Assembly (NCBI GenBank): GCA_025506515.1
Contig: CM046443.1
Coordinates: 28,343,551-28,407,550, forward strand
From: Flaveria trinervia
Lineage: Eukaryota > Streptophyta > Magnoliopsida > Asterales > Asteraceae
DNA: 64,000 bases
Direction: 5' to 3'
Below are positions 23,925 through 34,684 of this stretch, piece by piece; position 1 is the first letter of the stretch; the number at the start of each line of letters is the position of its first letter. The notes beneath the pieces were generated by a model that did not search any database, had not been told where the DNA came from, and was given only the letters and a program-made list of their open reading frames with translations. The position numbers and the translations under genes are program-made.

Positions 23925-24730
23925 ACCTTTCGCCAAGTTCTCGAAGTGTTAATTCTGGTTCGGGAAGTGAAGTTTTTGGGTCATGTGGTTATGAGGATGG
24001 ATTAATGTAGATCCCGGAAAGATCAAAGCGGTGAAGAACTAGGATGCACCCCAGACACCTCGGAGATATGGCAATTCTTAGGATTGGCCGGGTACTACCG
24101 TCGCTTCATCGCGAAATTTGTCAAAGATCGCGCAACCGTTAACACTGCTGATCCTAAAGACAAGAAGTTGATCGGGGACAGCACAAGAGCAAGCGTTCAG
24201 AAATTTGAAAGAAAAGTTGGCAACGCACAAATATTGTCCTCCCAGACGGACTAATGATTTTGTGGTGTACTGCAATGCCTCAAACCAAGGATTGGGATGT
24301 GTGCTAATGCAGAAGGATAAGGTGATTACCTACACTTCGCGACAACTTAAGGTTCACGAAGAGAACTATACAACTCATGACCTGGAGTTGGGCGCGGTAG
24401 TATTTGCACTTAAGATATGGAGGCATTACCTGTATGAACCAAATGCATCATCTACAAGATCATAAGAGCCTCCAACATATCCTGGATCAGAAAGAACTTA
24501 ATATGCATCAGCGACGTTGGGTAGAACTACTTAGTGACTACGATTGTGAAATCTGGTATCATCCGAGGAAAGCAAGCATGGTGGCTGATGCTCTAAGCCG
24601 CAAAGAACGCGTGAAACCACTACGTGCACGAGCATTGGGATTGACGATTCAAACGAATTTGAAAGCTCAGATCCAAACGGCACAAAGTGAGGCATTAAAA
24701 GAAGAAAACCTTGCGGGAGAAGAATTCTGA
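23925..24730 (+). pseudogene. Element B RT end and RNase H
   Basis: Continues the RT of 10678-11441 after the copia C insertion. It opens with FAKFSKC and a shift into RT thumb remnants (near 24050-24110), then RNase H: DFVVYCNASNQGLGCVLMQ, where the usual first catalytic Asp of this box reads Asn (one G-to-A change), then ELGAVVFALKIWRHYL and, in another frame, YHPRKASMVADALSRKE. Stops and frameshifts near 23945, 23960 and 24465 make it non-functional. Confidence 0.9.
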
Positions 24731-26112
24731 GGGTTGGATAAACAAATGATTTGCAAGGATGATGGTATACAGTACTTCATGGATCGTATATGGGTACCCA
24801 GATGGGGAGGTGTACGTACCTTGGTCATGGATGAAGCACACAAGACGTGATATTCTATTCATCCTGGTGCAGAAAAGATGTACCACGATCTTAAGGATCT
24901 GTACCGGTGGCCATGCATGAAGAAATACATTGCTATATACGTAAGCAGATGCTTGACGTGCTCGAAAGTTAAAGCTGAACATCAGAAACCATCGGGATTA
25001 TTATAGCAACCTGAAAACCTCAAGTGGAAATAGGAGAACATAGCCATGGATTTTATTTCCAAACTCCTTAGAACGAGCAGCGGGCATGACTCGATATGAT
25101 TCGTAGTGGATCGGATGACGAAGTCCGCTCACTTCTTGCCGATTCGAGAAGACTACAAAATGGATAAGTTGGCAAGATTGTACATAAAGGAGGTCGTGAC
25201 AAGATACGGAGTACCGGTGTCGATTATATACGACCGTGATAGCCGATTTACTTCACGGTTTTGGCAGACACTACAGAAAGCGATGAGCACTCGATTAGAT
25301 ATGAGTACCGCCTATCACCCACAGACAGACGGCCAAAGTGAACGAACTATACAAACATTGGAAGACATGCTGAGGGCATGTGTAATTAACTTTGGTGGTA
25401 GTTGGGACACCCATCTACCGCTGATCGAGTTCTCTTACAACAACAGCTACCATACGAGCATTAGATGTGCTCCATTCGAAGCATTGTATGGAAGGAAATG
25501 CGGATATCCTGTTTGTTGGGTGGAGATTGGTGAAAGCCAGTTACAGGCCCGGAGATTATCCAAGAAACAACCGACAAGATTTTCCGAATAAAGGACCGAC
25601 TAAAAGCTTCCAGAGATTGCCAAAAGAGTTATGCCGACCACCGTCGGAAGCCTTTAGAATTTAAAGTTGGGGATCAAGTTCTACTCAAGGTCTCTCCTTG
25701 GAAAGGAATTGTTCAGTTTGGAAAGAAAGGGAAGTTAGCCCCAAGATACGTAGGACCGTTCGAGATTACAGATAGAATCGGTCCAGTGGCTTACCGATTA
25801 AGGTTACCACAAGAACTCAGCGGCGTACATGATACTTTCCACGTTTCGAACCTCAAGAGGTGTTTGGCTGACGAATCCCTTCACATACCAATTGAGGACA
25901 TCAAGATCGACGAAAAGCTTCATTTTGTTGAGGAACCCATTGAGATCATGGATCGAAAGGTCAAGCAATTGAAGCGCAGTAGAATACCAATTGTCCGCGT
26001 GAGATGGAATTCAAAATGAGGGCTAGAGTTTACATGGGAACGAGAAGGCCAGATGAAACTTAAATATCCACATCTATTCGAGGATGACACTCTTGGACCC
26101 AACTCCAGCTGA
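24731..26112 (+). pseudogene. Element B integrase with chromodomain-like tail
   Basis: Integrase joins element DNA to the host. The HHCC zinc domain is degraded but visible (MDEAHKT, SIHPGAEKMYHDL, RCLTCSKVKAEH). The core carries the DDE triad in AMDFISK, YDRDSRFTSRFW and HPQTDGQSERTIQ, followed by a FSYNNSYHTSIRCAPFEALYGRK block. After a frameshift near 25590 come the GPY/F-like segment (GKLAPRYVGPFEI) and VHDTFHVSNLKRC. The tail EEPIEIMDRKVKQLKRS...VRVRW...FTWEREGQMKLKYPHLF resembles the chromodomain-like end of Tekay-type chromoviruses, which may guide insertion to particular chromatin. In-frame stops at about 24847, 25004, 25031, 25095 and 26017 are all one transition from a sense codon. 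Confidence 0.93.
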
Positions 26113-26136
26113 ATTTCGGGACGAAATTCTCTCAAC

Positions 26137-26146
26137 TGGGGGATAC
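26137..26146 (+). promoter_or_regulatory. Polypurine tract of element B
   Basis: TGGGGGATAC lies directly before the 3' LTR start TGTGACATCC. This is the plus-strand primer site in Ty3 elements. Confidence 0.8.
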
Positions 26147-27990
26147 TGTGACATCCGTCACCTAAAGGTCCGTCAATTAACGTGGTTTCCGTTAACTTTT
26201 CTTGAACGTTCATTCCTCATCCTTATAAACTATTTTTGTGGATATCATTTTTGCTTTATCATCTTTATGCTTGTGCTCTCATCATAAACGTATGCTATCT
26301 TTAAAACTTTTACAATTTTCATCATCATTATCACTAAATATACCATTTTTTATATAATATTATTGTCATTAATAAAACCATTTTTAAGTTACCAACATCA
26401 TTAATTATATTTTTATCATTAATATGACTAGCCTATTAAAGTTGTTTTCAACCGAAACAAATTTGGGAACTCGGGGGTTAAGTGCAAGGACCAAATGTGA
26501 CATTTTGCCAAACTAGGGCTGGGTATAAATACCCATATTCTAGCCCTAGCCTCCATTCCATCTTCTTCTTCAACTTCTTCTTCTCCACTTTTCTCCTCCT
26601 CCTTGCACCAAACCGCCCCATTTCTTCGCGTTTTCACCGGCAAGACCTCGGCTAGAGCTGAGTCTACTCCATTCTTGCAGGTAGACAACCATGGTCATCC
26701 CTTTTCGTGCTTGTTTTACTGCTGTTCTTTAAGGGTTTCGGGTGCTTGGGGCCAACCCGAGCACATGAGGTCGTGTGGGTGCGTATGATGTCTTTCTGCG
26801 TGTTCATCTTGTTTGGTGTGTGCAAAATGTGTTTCTAGAAGTGCTTGTGGTGTAAATCTCTTGCATGGATGCACTTCTGCAGTCGCGATTCTGTTGTTCT
26901 AGCGACTGGGTCTGCCGTACGACTGAGCCGTGCGACTGGGTGAGTAGTGCGACTGGGTCATGCGACTGTGTCTATTGTGTGACTGAGTTGTGCGACTGGA
27001 TGTGTCGTGCGACTATGTGTATATGTGCGATTGAGTCAATGCGTATGAATGTGTGCAATTGTGCATGTATCGCACGACTGAATGCTGAGTCGCACGAATG
27101 AAGGTTCAATCGTACGAATGAAGCCGATTTGTACGAATGAAGGTTGATTCGTGCGTATGGATGTTGAGTTGTGCGATTGGGTGCTGTGTGGTACAATTTA
27201 CATACTTGGAATCAACGTGTTATTGTTTTGTGAGTACTTATCTAATACATGCTTGAGTTTGCTATGTGGTACTTTCTTTACAACCATTTAATTCTGGTGT
27301 TGGAACCGACGGATATGTATTGGTAGTACTACTGGGTTGACACCCCCACCCTTGTTTGTTGGTATACTAGTTAGTACCAACAGTGGCCAGGAACGGGCCC
27401 TTGGGTGAATATATTCTGACAAGATTCTATGTGTACGTCGTTAGGTTTGGTTGTAAAGCTCATTGTCATGTGGTTTTGCTTACTTATAAGTGTATTCACG
27501 GTATTCCACAACAATTACTATACAGCATCAGTTACTTATTTACTATTTAAACCTGCGAGGTCGCCAACAATTTTTTTGACCATTTTAAGCATATCTTTTC
27601 AGGTGACAATTCTAATTAAAGATCTAGGTGTGCTGCCTTAATGGGGACCCTAGGATGCATTTTTAGACTAAACATACTTGACAAACATTTGTTTTGGAAC
27701 ATTGTTATAGTCTGATTAAACAATATCATTCTTTTGATACTTGTTCCCGGGTTGTGGGAATTACAATACAATGTTATCTTCATTTGATTATGTGAATCAT
27801 TTATCTTGTTATGCTTATGGCTATGTTTTCGAGAATATTGACTAAATGCGATACAAGTCTCCTTTGTGTCTGGTGCCTTCATGACACGCTTGTCCTCATT
27901 ACATATATTGCATCTCTATTGTTTACCATGTGTTATGACGATCCCGTCTTGTTACATCCCCATGTTTCCGCTTTTAGCGGGGGTGTGACA
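26147..27990 (+). repeat. 3' LTR of element B (1844 bp)
   Basis: Matches 6102-8303 and ends GGGGTGTGACA before the TSD TTCTA. It keeps 26198-26514, which the 5' LTR lost, and lacks about 690 bp present in the 5' LTR after the GTGCTGTGTGGTA at about 27181-27193. It has the TATA box near 26523 and a shorter copy of the CGCACGA motif array (about 26880-27190). Confidence 0.95.
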
Positions 27991-28160
27991 TTCTATAATC
28001 ACCAGCTCCAATACTAGTCCTGCTATCCTGTTAAACTTTGTCGTATACTCCTCATGAGTCATGTACCCGCTTCCGGGTGAAAGAACTTTCTCTCTATCTT
28101 ATGTGGTTCTTCATGTAGGAAAAAATCTTTTGATAAAACTCAAACCACTTCAAATTTGTG
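27991..28160 (-). pseudogene. Ty3-type gag remnant of element D, upstream part
   Basis: The minus-strand frame shows PGSGYMTHEEYTTKFNRIAG, the mid-gag motif (a Gly/Ser turn then E-E-Y-x-x-K-F) common in Ty3 gag, then LVLELVIIE up to the insertion of B. The remainder is at 5536-6101. It is too short and broken to assign a lineage. Confidence 0.6.
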
Positions 28161-28222
28161 ATTGTTCTAATGCCATTCTCCCGAATAATGTTATAACTTT
28201 AAAATTTCGTAACAATATCATG

Positions 28223-28384
28223 AATGCTTTGAAAAATAAGGCAGACGCTTTGAACAATATTGTGAATGCTTTTAACAGTAAGACGAATGATTTGAATAGT
28301 AACATGAGTGCTTTGAAAAGTAACATGAGTGCTTTGAACAAGAACATGAGTGCTTTGAATAGTAACATGAATGCTTTAAACAGG
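28223..28384. repeat. 21-bp minisatellite, about 7.7 copies
   Basis: The unit is of the type AGTGCTTTGAAAAGTAACATG. Because 21 is a multiple of three it gives heptad-like peptides in both directions (NMSALKS on +, LFKALML on -). It sits upstream of the element D gag fragment. I see no evidence that it is translated. Confidence 0.85.
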
Positions 28385-28399
28385 TGAATAGTGTTAGTT

Positions 28400-28939
28400 T
28401 TCATACTAAAGCTTCACAAAAGAGCATAAAAAATGACATCTTTCTCGTATGAAATCATAGTTTTGTAAAAATAAGCAATATATAAGTATGTATATTAGCC
28501 CCAAAGTAAGTAAAAATGGGAATTTAAAACTCATTTTTTAAAGCTTTTGAGTAAACCCTACAACTGAGAGGTTACTAGTGGAGATCTACACACATGTACA
28601 CATAAAGTTTCAAACTATATTTATTTAAACACATCATAAACATTAATCAAGCCTAGATCAAGTTTCGATCTATGAGAAAATATGATAAATCATACTTTTT
28701 TGCTTGTTATCATACCTTTTTGCTTGTTCTTCAACTTTCTCTCTCTAAAACCGAAACGTTATCTCTCTAGCTCTTTGGGAATGTTTCAAGCACAAGAAAC
28801 ATGTATTGAAGCTGCTCCCTTCCTTTTATACTATCATATTAGGGTAAATGTTTCATTTTCCCACCTTTGGTCCTTTGACTTCTATTAAAATTACATCTTT
28901 TATTTCTTTTCTATTATTTTTGAAATTTTGTGTATTACA
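28400..28939 (-). repeat. LTR/leader-like remnant of element D
   Basis: The minus strand starts TGTAATACAC at 28939, has TATAAAAGG near 28820 and GGTTTTAGAGAGAGAAAG near 28745, similar in order to the 4392-4757 remnant. No PBS is recognisable at its inner edge, so the LTR boundary and its link to element D are uncertain. The stretch from 28940 to 29121 holds nothing I recognise. Confidence 0.35.
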
Positions 28940-29121
28940 TGAACTCCTACACCACACTAAGATTGCGTGTGGTTGGAAGGAATGGAATGAAATTGAGAAA
29001 CTAGTATAATTTTCAAGTAAAATAATGTTTGAGTGAGTAATGAAATGTAAAACCCAATGGAGTGTTTCAAAAAACAATATACCAATCTAATTGAGTTGGT
29101 TGGGTTAACTAGACTGGCTAA

Positions 29122-29735
29122 GGGGCTGTTTGTTTGGGTCTGACCCGGCTGACACGGCTGATTGGCTGACTCGGTCAACCAGTCAGCCCGTTTGTTACGC
29201 TTGAAATCAGATCTGAGCGGGTCCTCTTGGTCTGACCCGGACCTAGATTTGAAACATGCTGGCCAAGACCTTGAAGGGCCGACTCGGCTACACCCGCCTT
29301 CACACCTGCAATCCGCCACCGCACGACCCGGCTACACCGCCTTCACACTTCTAGCACTGCGCCACCCCTTTGCAAACGTCCATCCTCACCGCGCGACCCC
29401 TTTGGTGGTTGTGGTGGTGGAGGGCGGTGGTGGTCGGGAGGGGATGTAGAGAAGGGGCGAGAGAGATGGAGATGGTGACGGTGGTGGTTCGGCGCTCCAC
29501 AACCTTATCCTCCTCGAAAACTTCTTCATCTTCGCCGGTAACTTCGCTGGTAACTTCGCCGGAAATGGTGGTGGTGGTGGTGGTTTCGATTTTGATTTTT
29601 TGTTGGAGGTGAAGAAGATGGTGGTGGTTGTGGTGGTGAAGAAGATGGTGGTGGTTGTGGTGGTGAAGAAGATGGTGGTGGTTGTGGTGGTGGTGTGGTG
29701 GTGGTGTGGTGATTTTGATTTTGATTGTCTGATGA

Positions 29736-29768
<33 letters not shown>

Positions 29769-29959
29769 GATTGTTTGTTTAGTAGTTGATTTAAGATTGT
29801 TAGTTATTCTAGTTGATTAAAAATATACAGTTTTTGAGTTAGTCAGATACTGAATCAAACAACCAAGTTTCAGTTAGATGCTTATCCAGTCAGAACTTCT
29901 AACTGGCTCAGCTTCTGACTCAGTCAGATCTTACTCAATCAACGTAATCAAACAGCCCC
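29122..29959. mobile_element. Harbinger/Tourist-like non-autonomous TIR element (838 bp)
   Basis: The terminal inverted repeat GGGGCTGTTTGTTT at the left pairs with the right end AATCAAACAGCCCC. Both ends are flanked by TAA (29119-29121 and 29960-29962), the 3-bp TWA-type duplication of PIF/Harbinger elements. Subterminal regions are rich in CTGACTCRGTCAG words. The interior is GC-rich, with GGTGGT tracts and a possible captured gene piece (29480-29580, TCGCCGGTAACTTCGC). No transposase is present. Confidence 0.75.
29400..29766. repeat. GGT-rich simple repeat and TG/TA microsatellite
   Basis: Inside the Harbinger-like element, several GATGGTGGTGGTTGTGGTGGTGAAGAA-type units are repeated in tandem (about 29607-29700). 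A GTGTGTGTGT tract runs into TATATATATA (about 29733-29766). Open frames here are repeat artefacts. Confidence 0.85.
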
Positions 29960-31984
29960 TAAATTAGTAGCATATATTTTGATTTTTTTCATAAGCATTA
30001 TTTGTATCATATTTTAAGGATCATAGAGATGGTTAATGAATATCATGCATATGCATAATTGCGTATCATAAAATTGTAAAAAATAGTTATAAAAATAAAT
30101 GGATGGTAATTAACATGATTTAAAGTTCTAAATAGTAAAAGCGTAAGTTTAAATTTAAGTTTTCAAACAATGAACTAAATTATATAAATATGACAACTAA
30201 TTATTTTCTTTGCTTCGGATGTCTTATTGGTTTCAATAGTTCATGTGCTTAAAAATAGTGGTATATGTGTCAGCATTCGTGGCGAGGACGTCCTTCCAAT
30301 AGGACCTCGGATCATGGATCGAGTTTTTTAGTATGATGGCCATCTAACGGACAATTGAAGGTCAATAAATTTGGAAAAGTTAGAAAATAATAAACACTCT
30401 ATATTATAAGATTATAATACGAAACATGTAAATAAATTCCTACAACCTAAATTTACCAATATCATATAAGCCTAAGCTTAGCTCGGTTCTTAGGATGCTA
30501 GGCACTTAAATCGTTGTATAACGCCATGCCTCTACACCCAAGTGTGTGCTAAGAGTTAGTGCCATATGAAACATTATCTACAACAATATTTTGTTCAATT
30601 TGGTTCGCACCTACATGCTCATCAATGTGTGAATCTTCATGCTTGCAATGCTTGACAAAGTTGTTGCTTTCTATCCTCACGAGGATAATTAGGGACCCAT
30701 TGCTAGCTCATCCAAAATGATGGACAATTTTATCTAAAAAGAACTAAAAGGTCAACATCATGCCTATAACCCAGGTTAACGTAGGTCAAATTAGGTGAAG
30801 AACTTGATTATATTTTGTCAAACATGATCATAACATACTTTCACATTAGAACACCTTTTAGAAACAAATTAATCACAACAAGTGACACAACCAAATCATA
30901 TCAAGTTAGATTTAAGTTACACTCGCACATGTTGTCAAAGAAGACACTCAAAGTAGCATTCACAACTCAATGGTCGAAACATACAATTAGATTAACATAA
31001 TATATTCTATGTAGCATCAATGACTAAAAAACAGGTGAAAATGCAATATTTTATGTAATTACAAACCAACAGGCATTTGAAATCTTAATTCACCACACAT
31101 AAATTCCATTACATACATTCATTGCACACAATGTCAATTAAGTTAACATGAAGTCATATAACACAAAACTAGTTTTTAAGGTTGATATTTAACCATAAAC
31201 AGAATCATAGTAAAAATTATGATATTTCCTCAAAGAATTAAATGTCTTAATCATAATGAACAACAATAATTTTCATAGTTGATGGACACAAACACACACC
31301 CTGAGAGATAGATAGAGAGAGAGAAATAAGAGATAGAGGAAGGGAGGGGAGGGATGGAGAGAGATATATAAAGATAGACATAGAGGGAGAGCATGGTGCG
31401 AAGGTGCTTGATTGGCGATAGTCATGATGTTATTGGTGGTGGATGCTATGTTGAGCATTAAGAGGGAATGGTTGAAAGAGATCAAGACAAAAATTGAATG
31501 TGTGCAGTATATATATTTTGATCTAAATATACCAATGGTTGGGCTATCATAATTTTTTTTATTTTATAATAATTTTCATGTTATTTGGTGTTAATGTCAT
31601 TTGTATGATTATAAGTCTGCTAGCTAGGTCCACTAGCCGGTATTATCATGTGTATATGAGCTATTTTGGTTATAATACGTTATTTTGATATTAATTATAT
31701 ATATGTATGATGATAGACACACTAATGGGTCGTTAATAGGCCATGTCATTTGTCAGTGAGTTGTTCAAATTAAACATAGTTAAATTTGGTAATAACAAGT
31801 TACTTTGGTGTTAATCACATGTGTATGATGAATAATAAACTAATAGGTCTTATCATGTGTTACTAGTTTGATTTAGATTACATAAAGTCACATTAAATCG
31901 TAACAAGCATTATGGGTTAATGGATTGTGTATAATGATAGGTCTACTGATACTCATTCTAAGCCTTATCATGTGTAGGTGACTT
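29960..31984. other. Gene-free AT-rich stretch; degenerate repeat at 31575-31984
   Basis: There is no convincing gene. A decayed minus-strand peptide-like patch (about 30590-30680, HEDSHIDEHVGANQIEQN) may be old coding sequence. A purine-rich GAGAGA tract lies at 31300-31390. From 31575 on, roughly 110-120-bp imperfect units recur (TTTGGTGTTAAT...ATGTGTATGAT...TAGGTCTTATCATGTGT). Similar wording (GGGACTTATCATGTTAC) resumes right of the CACTA element at about 39370. Confidence 0.5.
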
Positions 31985-32476
31985 CACTACAAGAAATATG
32001 TGCTTTTGCGACTAATTGATTTTCACTTTTAGCCACTAAATGTTATCTCGATAACCTATTGCGATGAAATTTAGCCTCCATGCTTTCGTCGCCATTTCTC
32101 CGTCGTATCAGGTCAATATTTTCGTCGCAATAAGTTTCGTCACAATAAAGGAACTTCTAACGATGAACTTTAGTCGCAATAGTGTTGTCGTTAAATATAT
32201 TTCGTAAAATAAAAATAAACTTTAATTATGAGAAATATTAACTGTTGCAACTAAATACAGTGTCGATAGGGGAGACCTATGGCGACGAAATTTCGTCTCA
32301 ATAGCTTTTTTAACTTTTAATTTTTTAATTTTCTAGATTATAAAATAAATAAATATACAAAATTCAAAAATACAAAAATGTCAAACAAACTTCATTCAAA
32401 ACTAATATAATTAAACATAGAAATTGAAATATCATCGTATCGATCAAATACAATTTCCCAAATAAAAACAAATAAA

Positions 32477-33990
32477 CTAATTATATTGATCATCACCTTC
32501 ATCATCATCTTCATCATCATCTTCATTAGGTAAAGAGGACGAGTCTGGAAGTTGCGTTTTGGTTAATAGTAGTATTTGATTTATTTTTTCTTGTAAAAGC
32601 ACATTTTGTTGTCGCAATTCCGCTATAGCCTGATCTTGTCTTTCAAAACGTTCTCTTGTTTGTTGATTCTCTTCATCCCTATTTACATTAGGGAACATGT
32701 CCGGAGTTACACTTCTCACTATTCGACCAACGCCTCGTATGTGTGAACGTCGAGAACCTAAAGCTTCTGTAAGACATAAGAACTCATCCACCGATGTCTC
32801 ATCTCCACAGCTTGACACTGATTTCTTATATTGCTCATTATTTTTTTCCTGCATTAAACAATAAAATATAACACATTAAATGTTTTACTAAACCATAACA
32901 TTCTTAACTTTCAAAGAGTGAACCCAAATGCAACTAACTTAATAATAAAACTTTTACTATAAACGGGTTAAAACATCCAAACCTACTTGAATAAACTAAT
33001 ACATCCAACTAAAAATTTAAACATATCAAAACGACCCAAACCCACTCTATTATACTTAACTATCTAACTAGAAGTTTTAAACGGCTCAATACGATCGAAA
33101 CCTACTTTAATAAACTTAATACATCAAACTTGTAGCATAAACGGGTCAAAATGACCCAAAACTTTTAATATATTCAAACCATCCAACTAAAAGTTTAAAT
33201 GGATCCAAACAACCCAAACCCACTTAATAAACTTAATACATCAATTTTTTAGTTTACACGAGTCAAAATGATCCAAACCCACTTTAACAAACTTAATACA
33301 TCAAACTTGTAGTATAAACAGGTCAAAATGACCAAATCCACTTTAATAAACTTAATAAGTTAAACTTTTTAGTTTGTACGGGTCAAAACGAACCAAACCC
33401 TCTATAATATACTTAAAACATCTAACTAGAAGTTTAAATGGGTCAATACAATCCAAACCTATTTTAATATACTTAAACGCTACAACTAAAAGTTTAAACG
33501 GATCAAAACATCATAATAAAAGTTTATATATTTACCCAATCTTTAGCTGCATTGTCATTATACCACTTGCCTTCCTTGCAATGCATTTTTCTCCAACCTT
33601 CAACAGGGTGCGTCGTTCCGGTTTCTTTAATCTGTAAACTGGTAAACATTTAGATTTCAAATATCTATTAATAAATCATTAAAAAACTAGGCTTTGACTT
33701 CCTTGTATCGTCTATTGGCAAGAGATTGACTCCCATGATTGCTTCCATAAGGTAGTTTTGCTCTATTCATCTTATTTTTTTTGGAGCAGTTGATGTATTC
33801 GTGATTTGTGAATAACTCCTCAATGAGCCAAACCCATGCATCCGGATGCATCAATCTTTATGGGTTTCTCTTTGCCTCTTCGACATCTTTCAAACCTCCA
33901 TGTTTATCAAAATGATTTTTTAATTTTGACTTTCTGTCTTTATAACAGTTTGCACAGTCTGTTTGGATCCCTATCTTGATTCCTTCCCAC
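32477..33990 (-). pseudogene. TnpA-like protein of the CACTA element (Transposase_24 type)
   Basis: The protein would bind subterminal repeats. The last exon (32854 to 32477) has DEFLCLTEALGSRRSHIRGVG, the LTE-G...RVRGVG-type box of plant PTTA/En-Spm proteins, then a coiled coil (QDQAIAELRQQNVLLQEKINQ) and an acidic C-terminus (EDDDEDDDEGDD). Upstream pieces near 33990-33690 read WEGIKIGIQTDCANCYKDRKSK and HPDAWVWLIEELF, then SNHGSQSLANRR, matching the SGS-S/A-x-x-R part of the family. The 0.7 kb between the two is an A/T-rich tandem repeat, probably intron. Confidence 0.7.
32930..33530. repeat. ~60-bp tandem repeat inside the CACTA element
   Basis: About nine to ten imperfect units of AACTTAATACATC...AACTAAAAGTTTAAACGGGTC...ACGACCCAAACCC. 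It lies between the coding pieces of the TnpA-like gene. The open frame at 33374-33637 is a product of this repeat. Confidence 0.8.
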
Positions 33991-34189
33991 TGATCGGAGT
34001 TTTGGAAAGTTTTAAAATAAAAATAGTTCTACAAAAAAATAAATTATAAAATAACTACAAGTTATGATATTAAAAGATAACATTGAATCGTATACTTACA
34101 AAATCGTATACTTACATAATCTTAACAATTACTAAGTCAAAGAATAATATCTTATAAAGATATAATAAGCATAAATAATAAATATACAA

Positions 34190-34552
34190 TTAATCAGAAT
34201 CATCACCACAATAACTTGTGTCTAAGAGATCATCAGAATCATCATTTATTGTTTCTTCCTCATCTGAATTGTATGTATCTTCATCATCATCTTTATCATC
34301 ATTAATGAAAGTTTCATCATCAACAACCGAGGCAACAAGGTCACTACCATCACCTAAATTTGTTCTCATAGGCAAGAAGCCTAAGTCAACAACCAGGTTA
34401 CAATGATATGATTGAGGATCTCGTAAGTCGTCGGTCTCATCATCAATAAATTGTACACTTGATTCACCAACATCATGACATGATTCAACAAGAAGGTTAT
34501 AATTGGATGATTGAGTGTCGTGTAATACATCTATCTCATTAACAATACCCAT
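34190..34552 (-). CDS. Acidic C-terminal segment after the TnpD-like gene
   Basis: A 120-residue frame from the ATG at 34552, very rich in Asp/Glu (DDKDDDEDTYNSDEEETINDDSDD). It directly follows the DUF4216-like block on the same strand. It most likely represents the acidic tail of the TnpD-like protein after a frameshift or splice, rather than a separate gene. No domain is recognisable. Confidence 0.45.
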   Translation of the reverse strand: MGIVNEIDVLHDTQSSNYNLLVESCHDVGESSVQFIDDETDDLRDPQSYHCNLVVDLGFLPMRTNLGDGSDLVASVVDDETFINDDKDDDEDTYNSDEEETINDDSDDLLDTSYCGDDSD

Positions 34553-34684
34553 ACTCGGATGATCCTAAAGTTTCCGATGGGAAACATCTTGCACAACCCT
34601 CCAATAGCTGGTGGTTCAAGAAGGATCTTGAAGATAGAAAACTTGTTTAGCTTGTGTGGCTAAAATATAGTGTTGACTGTCATA

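Larger units (their letters stand above)
6102..27990 (+). mobile_element. Ty3 (chromovirus-type) LTR retrotransposon B, interrupted
   Basis: It is complete from LTR to LTR, with a perfect 5-bp target-site duplication TTCTA at 6097-6101 and 27991-27995. The order is 5' LTR, PBS, gag, protease, reverse transcriptase, RNase H, integrase, chromodomain-like tail, polypurine tract, 3' LTR. Protease before RT and integrase last is the Ty3 order. The integrase C-terminus resembles the Tekay-like chromodomain tail. The RT is split by copia element C (11442-23924). Without C the element is about 9.4 kb. All frames carry stops, so it is defective. Confidence 0.95.

Noticed and set aside
28061..28387. 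108-residue + strand frame with heptad repeats
   Set aside because: Mostly the 21-bp minisatellite plus antisense of a gag remnant; no homologue recognised.
31273..31485. 70-residue frame on the minus strand
   Set aside because: Spans a GAGAGA/CTCTCT purine tract and has no recognisable domain.
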